Source of the DNA: Ruminococcus flavefaciens
Lineage (GTDB): Bacteria > Bacillota > Clostridia > Oscillospirales > Ruminococcaceae
Direction of reading: 5' to 3'
NCBI RefSeq assembly: GCF_900143025.1
Contig: NZ_FRCT01000006.1
Location: 216,557 to 280,556 of the forward strand
Length of the DNA stretch: 64,000 nucleotides
In this document: piece by piece, positions 42,490-49,989 of the stretch
Numbering within the stretch: the stretch's first letter is position 1
Layout: the number at the start of each line of letters is the position of its first letter
Notes under the pieces: generated by a model
What the model saw: only the letters and a program-made list of their open reading frames with translations
Told to the model about the DNA's origin: nothing
Databases searched by the model: none
Made by a program: the position numbers and the translations under genes

Positions 42490-42518
42490 TTGACAAATGA
42501 CAGTATATGGAGTAAAAT
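42490..42518 (+). promoter_or_regulatory. Promoter of VYGPP protein A
   Basis: TTGACA (42490-42495), 17-bp spacer, TAAAAT (42513-42518). The full 34-nt region is almost identical to 43310-43343 in front of protein B. Confidence 0.85.
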
Positions 42519-42556
42519 AATAGTTAACGCAGAAAAACAGTCTGATAAGTAAAATT

Positions 42557-42646
42557 GCACAATGAGAGGATATTTCTTCTGTGCATATATCCAAAGATGA
42601 AGTATTACGGGAAAAACTGAGAGATTTTCCGACATTTATTATATAG
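42557..42646 (+). promoter_or_regulatory. Conserved leader element, copy A
   Basis: A 5' leader with a GCACA...TGTGC hairpin, then TGTGCA (42580), 29 nt to GGGAA (42609-42613), 16 nt, CGACATTTAT (42630-42639). Closely matches 43638-43728 and shares the 3' two-thirds with 1672-1738. GGAAAA/TTTTCC forms a second hairpin. Confidence 0.55.
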
Positions 42647-42678
42647 CACTGTAAATACATGAAAGGAGTGTTTCTGAA

Positions 42679-43242
42679 ATGAAAAAAACATTACGTACTG
42701 TTCTTACTGCCGCAGCTTTTGCCGCAGCAAATATGTGTGCAATGCCTTCGGCAGCAAATGCAGTTAATGAACAGCCAAAGGAGATCAATCCTGTTGAGGA
42801 AGTCGAGAGAAAATTCATGGCAGTATACGGACCTCCTCCGTCCATGCTGACAACAACATCGGCTACGGTAACAACTTCAACATTGATAACGACTACAACG
42901 ACACCGATAGTGTGTGTTTACGGCCCTATGACAACAGTCAGTGTGGATGAGTCCTATCAGGAGGAGCTTACTACAATGACCACCACAACGTTCCCGCCAA
43001 CTGTTTACGGACCGCCTAAGTCATTCAGAGGTGATGTGAACATGGACGGAGTTATTGATGTCTTTGACGCAGTGGCACTAAGAAGGGCTATCCTTTTCGA
43101 TGAGATTGAAGAGCAGACTATAAACAAGTTCTATGCAGACCTTAATAATGACGGCAGCGTAAATGTAGGCGACCTTGTACGCCTTAACCGTTTCCTGCTC
43201 GGAACATTGAAGGATTTCGATGATTTTCCTGATAAAAAATAA
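42679..43242 (+). CDS. Exported dockerin protein with VYGPP motifs (protein A)
   Basis: A 187-residue secreted protein. Signal peptide MKKTLRTVLTAAAFAAANMC continuing to about residue 29 (SAANA). Thr-rich linkers hold three [VA]YGP motifs: VYGPPP (~49), VYGPM (~80) and VYGPPK (~109). A C-terminal type I dockerin (~116-178) has two calcium-binding repeats, DVNMDGVIDVFDAVALRRAI and DLNNDGSVNVGDLVRLNRFL, which would attach it to a cohesin in a cellulosome. No catalytic module, so it is not a glycoside hydrolase. The signal peptide is nearly identical to that of protein C. The motifs are the proposed targets of the radical SAM enzyme at 44562. ATG 42679 follows AAAGGAGTG. Confidence 0.85.
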   Translation: MKKTLRTVLTAAAFAAANMCAMPSAANAVNEQPKEINPVEEVERKFMAVYGPPPSMLTTTSATVTTSTLITTTTTPIVCVYGPMTTVSVDESYQEELTTMTTTTFPPTVYGPPKSFRGDVNMDGVIDVFDAVALRRAILFDEIEEQTINKFYADLNNDGSVNVGDLVRLNRFLLGTLKDFDDFPDKK

Positions 43243-43309
43243 TAGCCTCAAAGCGGAACGCTCTGTTCCGCTTTTCTTTTGTTAAAAGCATTTTTAATGC
43301 TCCATATGG

Positions 43310-43338
43310 TTGACAAATGGCAGTATATGCAGTAAAAT
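43310..43338 (+). promoter_or_regulatory. Promoter of the VYGPP B-C-radical SAM operon
   Basis: TTGACA (43310-43315), 17-bp spacer, TAAAAT (43333-43338). Near-duplicate of the protein A promoter. Confidence 0.85.
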
Positions 43339-43367
43339 AATAGTAAATACGATAAGGAGGTATGCAT

Positions 43368-43634
43368 ATGAAAAAGACGAGCAAGACAAAGTTAATGGCT
43401 GCTATGTTTGCGGCTGCTGCCGGACTTACAGGCTGCGACCACGGAGACAGCAATTTGCAGACTGTTTACGGACCTCCTCCTACCGAGAATACTACTTTTA
43501 CATCTGAGTACGATCCTGCAAAGGACGATGTACAGGACGTTTACGGACCTCCTGTCACAGAAGCTGAGCCAACAACCGAATACAAGCCCGAAAGGGACAA
43601 GGTACAGCTTGTATACGGTCCGCCTGAGGAGTAA
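43368..43634 (+). CDS. Small lipoprotein with three VYGPP motifs (protein B)
   Basis: An 88-residue predicted lipoprotein. The signal peptide MKKTSKTKLMAAMFAAAAG ends in lipobox LTGC at Cys ~22. The mature chain is short and consists almost only of three spaced units ending VYGPPP (~33), VYGPPV (~58) and VYGPPE (~82), with acidic Tyr/Asp/Lys spacers (SEYDPAKDDVQD, TEYKPERDKVQL). A repeat-only mature region is typical of precursors modified by radical SAM maturases and unlike a folded domain. Start ATG 43368 is 7 nt from GGAGG (43356-43360); ATG 43362 is only 1 nt away. Confidence 0.82.
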   Translation: MKKTSKTKLMAAMFAAAAGLTGCDHGDSNLQTVYGPPPTENTTFTSEYDPAKDDVQDVYGPPVTEAEPTTEYKPERDKVQLVYGPPEE

Positions 43635-43637
43635 AAA

Positions 43638-43728
43638 TGCACAATAAGAAAAGACTCCGTTTGTGCATATATCCGAAATTGAATTTATATGGGAAAAAGT
43701 GAGACTTTTTCCGACATTTATTATACAG
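43638..43728 (+). promoter_or_regulatory. Conserved leader element, copy C
   Basis: GCACAA...TTGTGC hairpin, TGTGCA (43662), 29 nt to GGGAA (43691-43695), 16 nt, CGACATTTAT (43712-43721). GGAAAAA pairs with TTTTTCC across GTGAGAC. It sits between proteins B and C, unlike copy A which directly follows a promoter. Confidence 0.55.
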
Positions 43729-43760
43729 CACTGTAAAAATATGAAAGGAGTGTTTATTAA

Positions 43761-44558
43761 ATGAAAAAAACTTTACGTACAGTTCTTACCGCCGCAGCCT
43801 TTGCCGCAGCAGGTGCGTCTGCCATGACAGCCGTAGCAGAGGGAAGTGAGCAGAATCAGAATAGGGGCTTTGGTTTTTCAAACGTAACCGAGAGAGATGC
43901 GTTTGCAAATTCTTATGGAGCATATGGTCCTCCTCCAACAGACTGGAAAATAGACGGAACGATTGACGGTCAGTGGGGATGGGGAACAACTACTTCCATA
44001 CCGCTGGAAACATTAACAACAACTACAATGACAATGCCAAGAACGGTTTACGGCCCTACTTCAACATCTACCGTTACTACTTCTGAGCAGGAAGATATTG
44101 TTGAACTGACCACAACAATGCTGCCACAGCCTGCTTATGGTCCTGCACCTGTATTGCTGGGTGATGCAAATATGGACGGTGTTGTTGATATCTTTGATGC
44201 TGTCGCACTGAGAAAGGCTATCCTTTTCGATGAGTATGCAGATAAGATAAACCGCTATTTCTCCGACCTCAACAAGGACGGTGAGATAAGTGTGGGCGAC
44301 CTTGTGCGTCTTAACAGATATCTCCTCGGAACTATAACAGATCTTGACAAGATGCCTGAAAGGGACGATGAGGTAAAGGTAACTACCACAACAACTACAA
44401 CCAAGGATAAATACCATATCACAGAAACTGCATTTTACGATCCGAGAACAGATATAGTAGTTCCTGTTTACGGACCGCCTTCGGTATTCATCGAAAAGAC
44501 ATACGAAACTTCGTCGATTTTAGACAGCAATATAAATACAACAAACGGGGAGAAATAA
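43761..44558 (+). CDS. Exported dockerin protein with [VA]YGP motifs (protein C)
   Basis: A 265-residue secreted protein. Signal peptide MKKTLRTVLTAAAFAAAGAS, cleavage near ~26. Four motifs: AYGPPP (~54), VYGPT (~96), AYGPA (~125) and VYGPP (~236), separated by Thr-rich linkers. A type I dockerin lies internally at ~133-195 (DANMDGVVDIFDAVALRKAI and DLNKDGEISVGDLVRLNRYL), followed by another Thr stretch and the last motif. Most dockerins are C-terminal, so a motif placed after it is notable. Its stop is 3 nt before the radical SAM start, so the two are surely co-transcribed. ATG 43761 follows AAAGGAGTG. Confidence 0.85.
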   Translation: MKKTLRTVLTAAAFAAAGASAMTAVAEGSEQNQNRGFGFSNVTERDAFANSYGAYGPPPTDWKIDGTIDGQWGWGTTTSIPLETLTTTTMTMPRTVYGPTSTSTVTTSEQEDIVELTTTMLPQPAYGPAPVLLGDANMDGVVDIFDAVALRKAILFDEYADKINRYFSDLNKDGEISVGDLVRLNRYLLGTITDLDKMPERDDEVKVTTTTTTTKDKYHITETAFYDPRTDIVVPVYGPPSVFIEKTYETSSILDSNINTTNGEK

Positions 44559-44561
44559 TTT

Positions 44562-45635
44562 ATGCTCAGTGTCGATATGAAAAAGAAGCATCTCCAGCAG
44601 ATGCGTGAATACAGAAGCAAGCTTATGAAAGAGCCAAAGCTCCGCAATCTTTTCCTTGAGCTTACTCTGCGCTGCAACGAGCGTTGTCTCCACTGCGGAA
44701 GCTGGTGCGGCGATGTTACCTCTGAGGAGCTGTCGGTAGATCAGTACCGCACCTTCCTTGAACAGGTAAAGGAGGATATGACAACAGAGGGAAAAATGCT
44801 CTGTATCACAGGCGGAGAGCCTCTTCTCAGGAAGGAATTCTTCGATATCATGGGTGCCGCCCACGAGCTTGGATTCAGCTGGGGCATGACAAGCAACGCA
44901 ACACTTATTGACGACAGCGTAGCCCGTGACCTTCAGAGAGTAGGCATGGGAACTATCTCCGTAAGTATAGACGGACTTGAAGATACTCACGATGCATTCA
45001 GAAGAACTCCCGGTGGCTATAAGAAGGCTATGAGCGGAATTGAGAGCCTTCTGCGCGTAGGCGGTTTTGAGAACGTTCAGATAACGACCGTTGTTACTCA
45101 TCAGAATATCGGACAGCTTGACGAGCTCTACAAGATATTCAATGAAATGGATATAGACTCATGGCGAGTTATCAACATCGAGCCTATGGGACGCGCAAAG
45201 CAGCACCCTGAGCTTATCCTCACCAAGGAGGACTATCAGACTATTTTTGAGTTCATCAGAAACAAGCGTATTGCAGGCGAACCTGTTACATACGGATGCA
45301 GTCACTATCTTGGCTTGGAATACGAGCGTGAGGTTCGTGACTGGTACTATCTCTGTACAGCAGGACTTTACACGGCAAGTATCACAGCAAGCGGTGATAT
45401 CATTGCCTGTCTTGATATCGAGCGCAGACCCGAGTTCGTACAGGGAAATATCCTCAAGGACAGATTTAGTGAGGTATGGAAGAATAAGTTCCAGATATTC
45501 AGACGCGATCTTGCAGATGAAAACGAGAACTGCTCAAAGTGCTTCCATAAGGATTATTGTCATGGTGATGCATATCACAGCTGGGATTTCGACAATAACA
45601 AGCCACTTGTCTGTTTCAAGGACATTCTTTTCTAA
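44562..45635 (+). CDS. Radical SAM/SPASM peptide-maturase-like enzyme
   Basis: A 357-residue radical SAM enzyme. The [4Fe-4S] motif CxxxCxxC is CNERCLHC at Cys 38/42/45, with the SAM-binding GGEPLL at ~86. The C-terminal SPASM domain (~265-357) supplies auxiliary-cluster cysteines: YYLC, IIAC, then CSKCFHKDYC and a final Cys in PLVCF. This architecture (PqqE/AlbA/anSME-like) modifies peptides or proteins, making C-C or thioether crosslinks or oxidations. The adjacent VYGPP proteins are the natural substrate candidates. I recall a protein family named after Fibrobacter and Ruminococcus ('FibroRumin') for similar enzymes, but cannot verify it here. No export signal; it acts in the cytoplasm before secretion. 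GGGGAG precedes ATG 44562. Confidence 0.9.
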   Translation: MLSVDMKKKHLQQMREYRSKLMKEPKLRNLFLELTLRCNERCLHCGSWCGDVTSEELSVDQYRTFLEQVKEDMTTEGKMLCITGGEPLLRKEFFDIMGAAHELGFSWGMTSNATLIDDSVARDLQRVGMGTISVSIDGLEDTHDAFRRTPGGYKKAMSGIESLLRVGGFENVQITTVVTHQNIGQLDELYKIFNEMDIDSWRVINIEPMGRAKQHPELILTKEDYQTIFEFIRNKRIAGEPVTYGCSHYLGLEYEREVRDWYYLCTAGLYTASITASGDIIACLDIERRPEFVQGNILKDRFSEVWKNKFQIFRRDLADENENCSKCFHKDYCHGDAYHSWDFDNNKPLVCFKDILF

Positions 45636-45667
45636 GGGAATTTTAAGGGTAGAGGTATATTTATATA

Positions 45668-45699
45668 AAAATGCGGAAGTCATATGGCTTCCGCATTTT
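45668..45699. terminator. Bidirectional terminator between the radical SAM gene and rodA
   Basis: AAAATGCGGAAG (45668-45679) pairs with CTTCCGCATTTT (45688-45699), T-rich on both strands. Serves the convergent genes. Confidence 0.9.
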
Positions 45700-45707
45700 G
45701 TTATATA

Positions 45708-46862
45708 TCATTCATCTTCTTCGTCGTAGAATACGTTATAGTTCACAGCGCGGTGACTATAGGTACTGAGGACAAGTCCGATTATGGCGTACATACTCAG
45801 CATAGCCGTACCGCCTGCACTGAGGAAGGGCAGCGGAACACCTATAACAGGAGCTACCTTCAGAACCATTCCTATATTCATTATACAGTGTGAGAGCATA
45901 AGTCCGAATGCGCCCATGCATATGAATTTACCGAGGTGATCGCGGCATACGCGGCTGTCGCCGAATATTTTAAGGCACACATATGCAAGTATGATTATGA
46001 GACCTATAGAGCCTACAAAACCGAAAACCTGTCCTGCATAAGTGAATATGAAGTCGTTGTGTATTTCGGGAACAGTGATATAGTTCTCGGGCTTGCCGAA
46101 TAGACCCTTTCCGAAAACGCCGCCCGATTTAAGGGCAGCAAGTCCTAAATCCTGCTGATATTCGATGTATTCGGGGTCTGTACCCGGGTGGAAGAGTATG
46201 AGGATACGCTTTTTGTGGAACTCACTGAGTGCAAAGAACCACATTCCCACAACTCCCGCAGCGATCACAAAAGGAGCAGCTACAAGGTATTTCCACGATA
46301 TCTTTGCGGAGCATATCATAAATGCGAATATGGCCGCAAAAACTATAGCTGTACCGTAGTCGCCCTGCAATCCGACGATACCAATTGGTATCATGCCGTG
46401 AATAATGAGCAGCAGCATATGCAGGGGCTTGTTCATTTCCTCCTCATCGCGGGAGAGGTGATAGCCGAAGGTGAGTATGAAAGCCAATTTCAGCACCTCT
46501 GAGGGCTGGAACTGGATAAATCCGAGGTTGAGCCATGCCTGGTCGTCTGCACCCTCACGCCTGTAGCCGAGGGAGGTAAAGGTGAGTGCCATAAGTCCCA
46601 GAGAGACAGGCACGAATATGAACCATAGCTTTACAAGCTTGCGGTAATCAATGAATGAGATGATGATAGCTGCAACTATACCTGCAACCATGGAAAAAAG
46701 CTGAGTTTTCCAGTAGCTTGAACCTACTGTTTCCAGCACCTTGTTCTGAGTTATGGAATATATCAGCAGGGTACTTATTGCGGCACAGAGGGTAACTGCA
46801 AAGAGCAGACCTCCGTCAATGCTGTGCTTGCCTGAGGGTAATTTTTTAAATGCCGATTTCAT
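45708..46862 (-). CDS. rodA: RodA-type SEDS peptidoglycan polymerase
   Basis: A 384-residue integral membrane protein with about ten helices, of the SEDS family (RodA/FtsW/SpoVE), which polymerises glycan strands from lipid II together with a class B PBP. Family segments are visible: WLNLGFIQFQPSEVLKLAFI, LQGDYGTAIVF, FHKKRILILFHPGTDP, and the C-terminal VIGVPLPFLSAGGTAML. Closer to RodA than FtsW from the long cytoplasmic loop and the GxFGKGLFG segment, but this is a judgement. Start ATG 46862 with AAGGAGAAAC. Single gene facing the radical SAM operon. Confidence 0.9.
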   Translation of the reverse strand: MKSAFKKLPSGKHSIDGGLLFAVTLCAAISTLLIYSITQNKVLETVGSSYWKTQLFSMVAGIVAAIIISFIDYRKLVKLWFIFVPVSLGLMALTFTSLGYRREGADDQAWLNLGFIQFQPSEVLKLAFILTFGYHLSRDEEEMNKPLHMLLLIIHGMIPIGIVGLQGDYGTAIVFAAIFAFMICSAKISWKYLVAAPFVIAAGVVGMWFFALSEFHKKRILILFHPGTDPEYIEYQQDLGLAALKSGGVFGKGLFGKPENYITVPEIHNDFIFTYAGQVFGFVGSIGLIIILAYVCLKIFGDSRVCRDHLGKFICMGAFGLMLSHCIMNIGMVLKVAPVIGVPLPFLSAGGTAMLSMYAIIGLVLSTYSHRAVNYNVFYDEEDE

Positions 46863-46940
46863 TGTTTCTCCTTGTTTTTCTTTCTTTTTTTAGTTGTTAG
46901 TTATTTGTGCATAGTCCCTACACCATAATTACGCATTTGG

Positions 46941-46965
46941 CGGACGACCAATGGTCGTCCCTGCA
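46941..46965. repeat. REP-like intergenic repeat between comM and rodA
   Basis: GGACGACCA (46942-46950) pairs with TGGTCGTCC (46952-46960). Same flavour as 24500-24524 and the GTAGGGG...CCCG elements. Confidence 0.55.
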
Positions 46966-46995
46966 AGCTAACGGCTAAGGACAAATGGCTAATGG

Positions 46996-48522
46996 CTATT
47001 CTGCCCAGTATTTGCGGTCAAGGCTCCTGAACTGAGCAGCCTCCGCAACGTGCTGTTTCCTTATGACCTCAGAACCGTCGATATCAGCGATAGTACGTGA
47101 AACTTTAAGTATGCGGTCATAGGCTCTTGCACTGAGACCGAGCCTGTCGAAAACGTTTTTCATAAGTGTTTCGGCAGCATCGTCCATAGGACAGAGCTCC
47201 TGTAATTTATCGGGAGTTATAAGGGCGTTGCAGGCAATGCCCGTGCCCTTGAAACGCTCCTCCTGTATTGCTCTTGCAGCCATAACGCGCTTTCTTATCT
47301 CAGCGGAGCTTTCCTCTTTTGACTTTGACGAAAGGTCGCCGAATTCCACGGGAGCCACCTCGATGTGAAGGTCAAAGCGGTCGAGAAGCGGACCTGATAT
47401 CTTTGAAAGATAGCCTGCCACTTTATTTTTAGGGCATATGCACTTTCTTTTAGGGTGACCGTAATAGCCGCAGGGACAGGGATTCATGGCACCTATGAGC
47501 ATAATGGTGCAGGGATAGGTGATAGTACCCGATGCACGGGCGATAGTCACCTTCCTGTCCTCAAGGGGCTGACGGAGTATTTCCAGTGTCTTGCGGTCGA
47601 ATTCCGCAAGCTCGTCCAGAAACAGCAGTCCGTTATGGGCAAGGGATACCTCTCCCGGGTGGGGGATACTGCCGCCGCCTGCAAGTCCTGCCGAGGATAT
47701 TGTATGATGCGGCGAGCGGAAAGGTCTCTTTGTGATTATGGGAGTTTCGGGAGTAAGAAGTCCCGATATGGAATGAATTTTTGTGGTTTCAAGTGCCTCC
47801 TCGAAGGTAAGGGGCGGAAGTATGGAAGGCATACGTTTTGCCAGCATACTCTTGCCGCTTCCGGGCGAACCGATGAGAAGGGCATTGTGTCCGCCTGCTG
47901 CGGCTATTTCAAGAGCTTTTTTAGCGGACTGCTGTCCTCTTACATCTGCGAAATCGAGAGTCTCGTTGTATGCAGCTTCGGGAGGAGTGTAATGCTCACA
48001 GGGAGTAAGCAGTTCCTCGTTTCGGAAATGCCTTATAAGCTCTTCTGCGTTATTTACAGCGTATATATCCACACCGTCGATAACGGAGGCTTCCTTTGCG
48101 TTGTCAGCAGGAACGAATACCGATTTTATGCCAAGCTCGCGGGCGAGCATGACCATAGGAAGAACACCGTTTATCCTGCGTATATCGCCGTTGAGGGATA
48201 TCTCACCGATAAAAGAGCAGCCTTCAAGGTCTTCGCTTATCATGCGCATACCGCGGAGTATCGCCATAAATATAGCCATATCATGCACAGAACCGCTCTT
48301 TTTGGTGTCGGCAGGTGCAAGGTTTATCATTACGGAGGCTACAGGGAAGCTAATGCTGCATGAGCGCAGAGCTGCCCTTATCCTTTCACGGCTTTCCTTT
48401 ACAACGGTGTCGGGCAGACCGACTACCTCAAACTGCGGATTGCCGCGGCTTATATCTATCTCCACATCAACAGGAAAAGCATTGAGTCCGAAAAGTCCGA
48501 GACTTGAGACCTTTGCAAACAT
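46996..48522 (-). CDS. comM: YifB/ComM-family magnesium-chelatase-like AAA+ ATPase
   Basis: A 508-residue AAA+ protein. An N-terminal Lon-like domain (MFAKVSSLGLFGLNAFPVDV) precedes Walker A GSPGSGKSMLAKRMPSILPP at ~218. Conserved RPFRSPHHTISSAGLAGGG and Walker B LLFLDELAEF follow, then the zinc-binding CPCGYYGHPKRKCIC (~352), and the C-terminal Mg_chelatase_C domain. ComM is a helicase promoting branch migration during integration of transforming DNA in competent bacteria; the role in Clostridia is assumed similar. Start ATG 48522 has GGGGG upstream. Downstream of a small membrane protein with a 12-nt gap. Confidence 0.93.
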   Translation of the reverse strand: MFAKVSSLGLFGLNAFPVDVEIDISRGNPQFEVVGLPDTVVKESRERIRAALRSCSISFPVASVMINLAPADTKKSGSVHDMAIFMAILRGMRMISEDLEGCSFIGEISLNGDIRRINGVLPMVMLARELGIKSVFVPADNAKEASVIDGVDIYAVNNAEELIRHFRNEELLTPCEHYTPPEAAYNETLDFADVRGQQSAKKALEIAAAGGHNALLIGSPGSGKSMLAKRMPSILPPLTFEEALETTKIHSISGLLTPETPIITKRPFRSPHHTISSAGLAGGGSIPHPGEVSLAHNGLLFLDELAEFDRKTLEILRQPLEDRKVTIARASGTITYPCTIMLIGAMNPCPCGYYGHPKRKCICPKNKVAGYLSKISGPLLDRFDLHIEVAPVEFGDLSSKSKEESSAEIRKRVMAARAIQEERFKGTGIACNALITPDKLQELCPMDDAAETLMKNVFDRLGLSARAYDRILKVSRTIADIDGSEVIRKQHVAEAAQFRSLDRKYWAE

Positions 48523-48534
48523 AGTATGTCCCCC

Positions 48535-49335
48535 TTATTTTATTTTTAACGTACAGTCTGAAAAAAACACCTCTTTATGAGCTTTTGGCACGAATTTCTG
48601 TCCCACAGCCGAGTTCCTCACAGGGCTTGTCACATTCAGTGAAGGCATTGCGCCTATATCGTTATTGACAGGTGATTGCGGCTGAGTAAGGTTAAGTACA
48701 GGCTGTTGACCGTTGGTATTATTCGGAGCTATATTACGCTCGCGCATAGCTTTTTCGTGCAGGAGCTTGTCAAAGTGTTTTTTGTTATAGCCGTTCGGAC
48801 TGTGTTTCTTCTGGTCGTCATGGTCGGCGAGTATAGTGCTGAATATAGGGTATCCCTCGGTATTCCTGAGTTGTTTGAAATCAGAATATCCCTTCAGCGC
48901 ACCAATGCTCACGAACATTCCGCCTGCACCTGCAATAGCCGTTATAAAATCAAAGGGCGTAAGTCTTACTAATATTGAGATAACAAGCATGAGAGCATAA
49001 AGGAAAAACGTTATAACATTGAATATCTTTCGGCTGGTGGTACCCAGAAGTGCGATGATGAAAAAAACAAAGCACATACTAAGCTGTGATATGCTGAAGT
49101 GTGCGCTCATTCCGAATGCAGTAGCATCTTTAAGGGTGAACATCAGCGGTACCCAGCCGACTAAATGCATTGGAGTGGCAAGCAGTGAGAAAAGGGCAAG
49201 GATACAGCATACGCCTATTGTATAGAAAAAAGTTCTTCTGCCTATATCATTTATCTCATCGAGCCTTCCGCGGCACACAGGGTAGTGAGCGTGGTCGGGC
49301 TTTTCAATGAGTTCGGGATTTTTCTTGAATTCCAT
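48535..49335 (-). CDS. Five-helix membrane protein of unknown function
   Basis: A 266-residue protein. The hydrophilic N-terminus (~30 residues, with HYPVCRGRLDEI) is followed by about five transmembrane helices between ~33 and ~165, including FFYTIGVCCILALFSLL and LSMCFVFFIIALLG. A soluble, disordered C-terminal third is rich in Asn/Pro/Gln (APNNTNGQQPVLNLTQPQS). Family not recognised. It lies 12 nt upstream of comM on the same strand, so they share a transcript. The disordered tail could recruit partners; nothing points to a transporter or enzyme. Confidence 0.7.
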   Translation of the reverse strand: MEFKKNPELIEKPDHAHYPVCRGRLDEINDIGRRTFFYTIGVCCILALFSLLATPMHLVGWVPLMFTLKDATAFGMSAHFSISQLSMCFVFFIIALLGTTSRKIFNVITFFLYALMLVISILVRLTPFDFITAIAGAGGMFVSIGALKGYSDFKQLRNTEGYPIFSTILADHDDQKKHSPNGYNKKHFDKLLHEKAMRERNIAPNNTNGQQPVLNLTQPQSPVNNDIGAMPSLNVTSPVRNSAVGQKFVPKAHKEVFFSDCTLKIK

Positions 49336-49446
49336 ATAATACTCCAGTATAAAAAATTATGGTCTATATTATTATATCACTTTTTGCTGCTTATGTAAAC
49401 ATTTTTCTTGAATAAAAACCTTGTATGTTCTCGGTCCTGTTCATTC

Positions 49447-49475
49447 TTGACAGCAGAGAGCTGTTGTGGTATGAT
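49447..49475 (+). promoter_or_regulatory. Promoter of the deformylase gene
   Basis: TTGACA (49447-49452), 17-bp spacer, TATGAT (49470-49475), 26 nt before the start codon. Confidence 0.78.
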
Positions 49476-49501
49476 AAAACAAAAACGAAAGGAAAAAAGG
49501 C

Positions 49502-49915
49502 ATGATAAAGGATATCATCAGAGATAAAGAGATACTGAGCCAAAAGTCCGAGCCTGCCACAAGAGCGGATATGCAGACCGTCCGCGACCTTCTTGACACG
49601 GTAAAGGCAAATGAGGAGCGCTGTGTTGGTATGGCTGCAAATATGATAGGCGTTCACAAGACCATACTTGTTGCGCTTATAGGCGATGAATACGTGGCTA
49701 TGATAAATCCCGTCATAGTGGATAAGTCGAAGGAGACCTACGACACAGAGGAGGGCTGCCTTTCACTTGACGGAGTACGACCCGTTACGCGTCATAATAT
49801 TATCACTGTGGAGTATCTTGACAGGAAATTCAAACGCCGCCGCGGCATATTCCGCGATTTTGAGGCAGAGATAATACAGCACGAAATAGACCACTTCAGC
49901 GGTATAATAATATGA
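49502..49915 (+). CDS. def: Divergent peptide deformylase
   Basis: A 137-residue short peptide deformylase-family protein, which removes formyl from nascent N-terminal Met using Fe2+. Motif II EGCLSLDG (~84) supplies the cysteine metal ligand and motif III QHEIDHFSG (~125) the two histidines and catalytic Glu. Motif I is CVGMAANMIGV, where the usual G-x-G-x-A-A-x-Q has Met in place of the catalytic Gln. Such Met-type proteins occur in other Clostridia, so it is a lineage variant rather than decay. It may be an accessory deformylase with changed activity. Own promoter; the Trp T-box follows. Confidence 0.85.
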   Translation: MIKDIIRDKEILSQKSEPATRADMQTVRDLLDTVKANEERCVGMAANMIGVHKTILVALIGDEYVAMINPVIVDKSKETYDTEEGCLSLDGVRPVTRHNIITVEYLDRKFKRRRGIFRDFEAEIIQHEIDHFSGIII

Positions 49916-49950
49916 TCTTAAATTAAATATATAAAATATCAATGGAGCTA

Positions 49951-49979
49951 TTGACATTGAAAAAAACAAGTGCTATAAT
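49951..49979 (+). promoter_or_regulatory. Promoter of the trp T-box operon
   Basis: TTGACA (49951-49956), 17-bp spacer, TATAAT (49974-49979). Perfect consensus. Confidence 0.9.
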
Positions 49980-49989
49980 TAACACGTAA

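Noticed and set aside
42679..44558. Proteins A and C as ordinary cellulosomal enzymes
   Set aside because: Outside the dockerin there are only Thr-rich linkers and short YGP motifs; no space for a catalytic domain.
47455..48363. 302-codon plus-strand ORF opposite comM
   Set aside because: Entirely antisense to a gene with strong family motifs; no recognisable protein features and no promoter.
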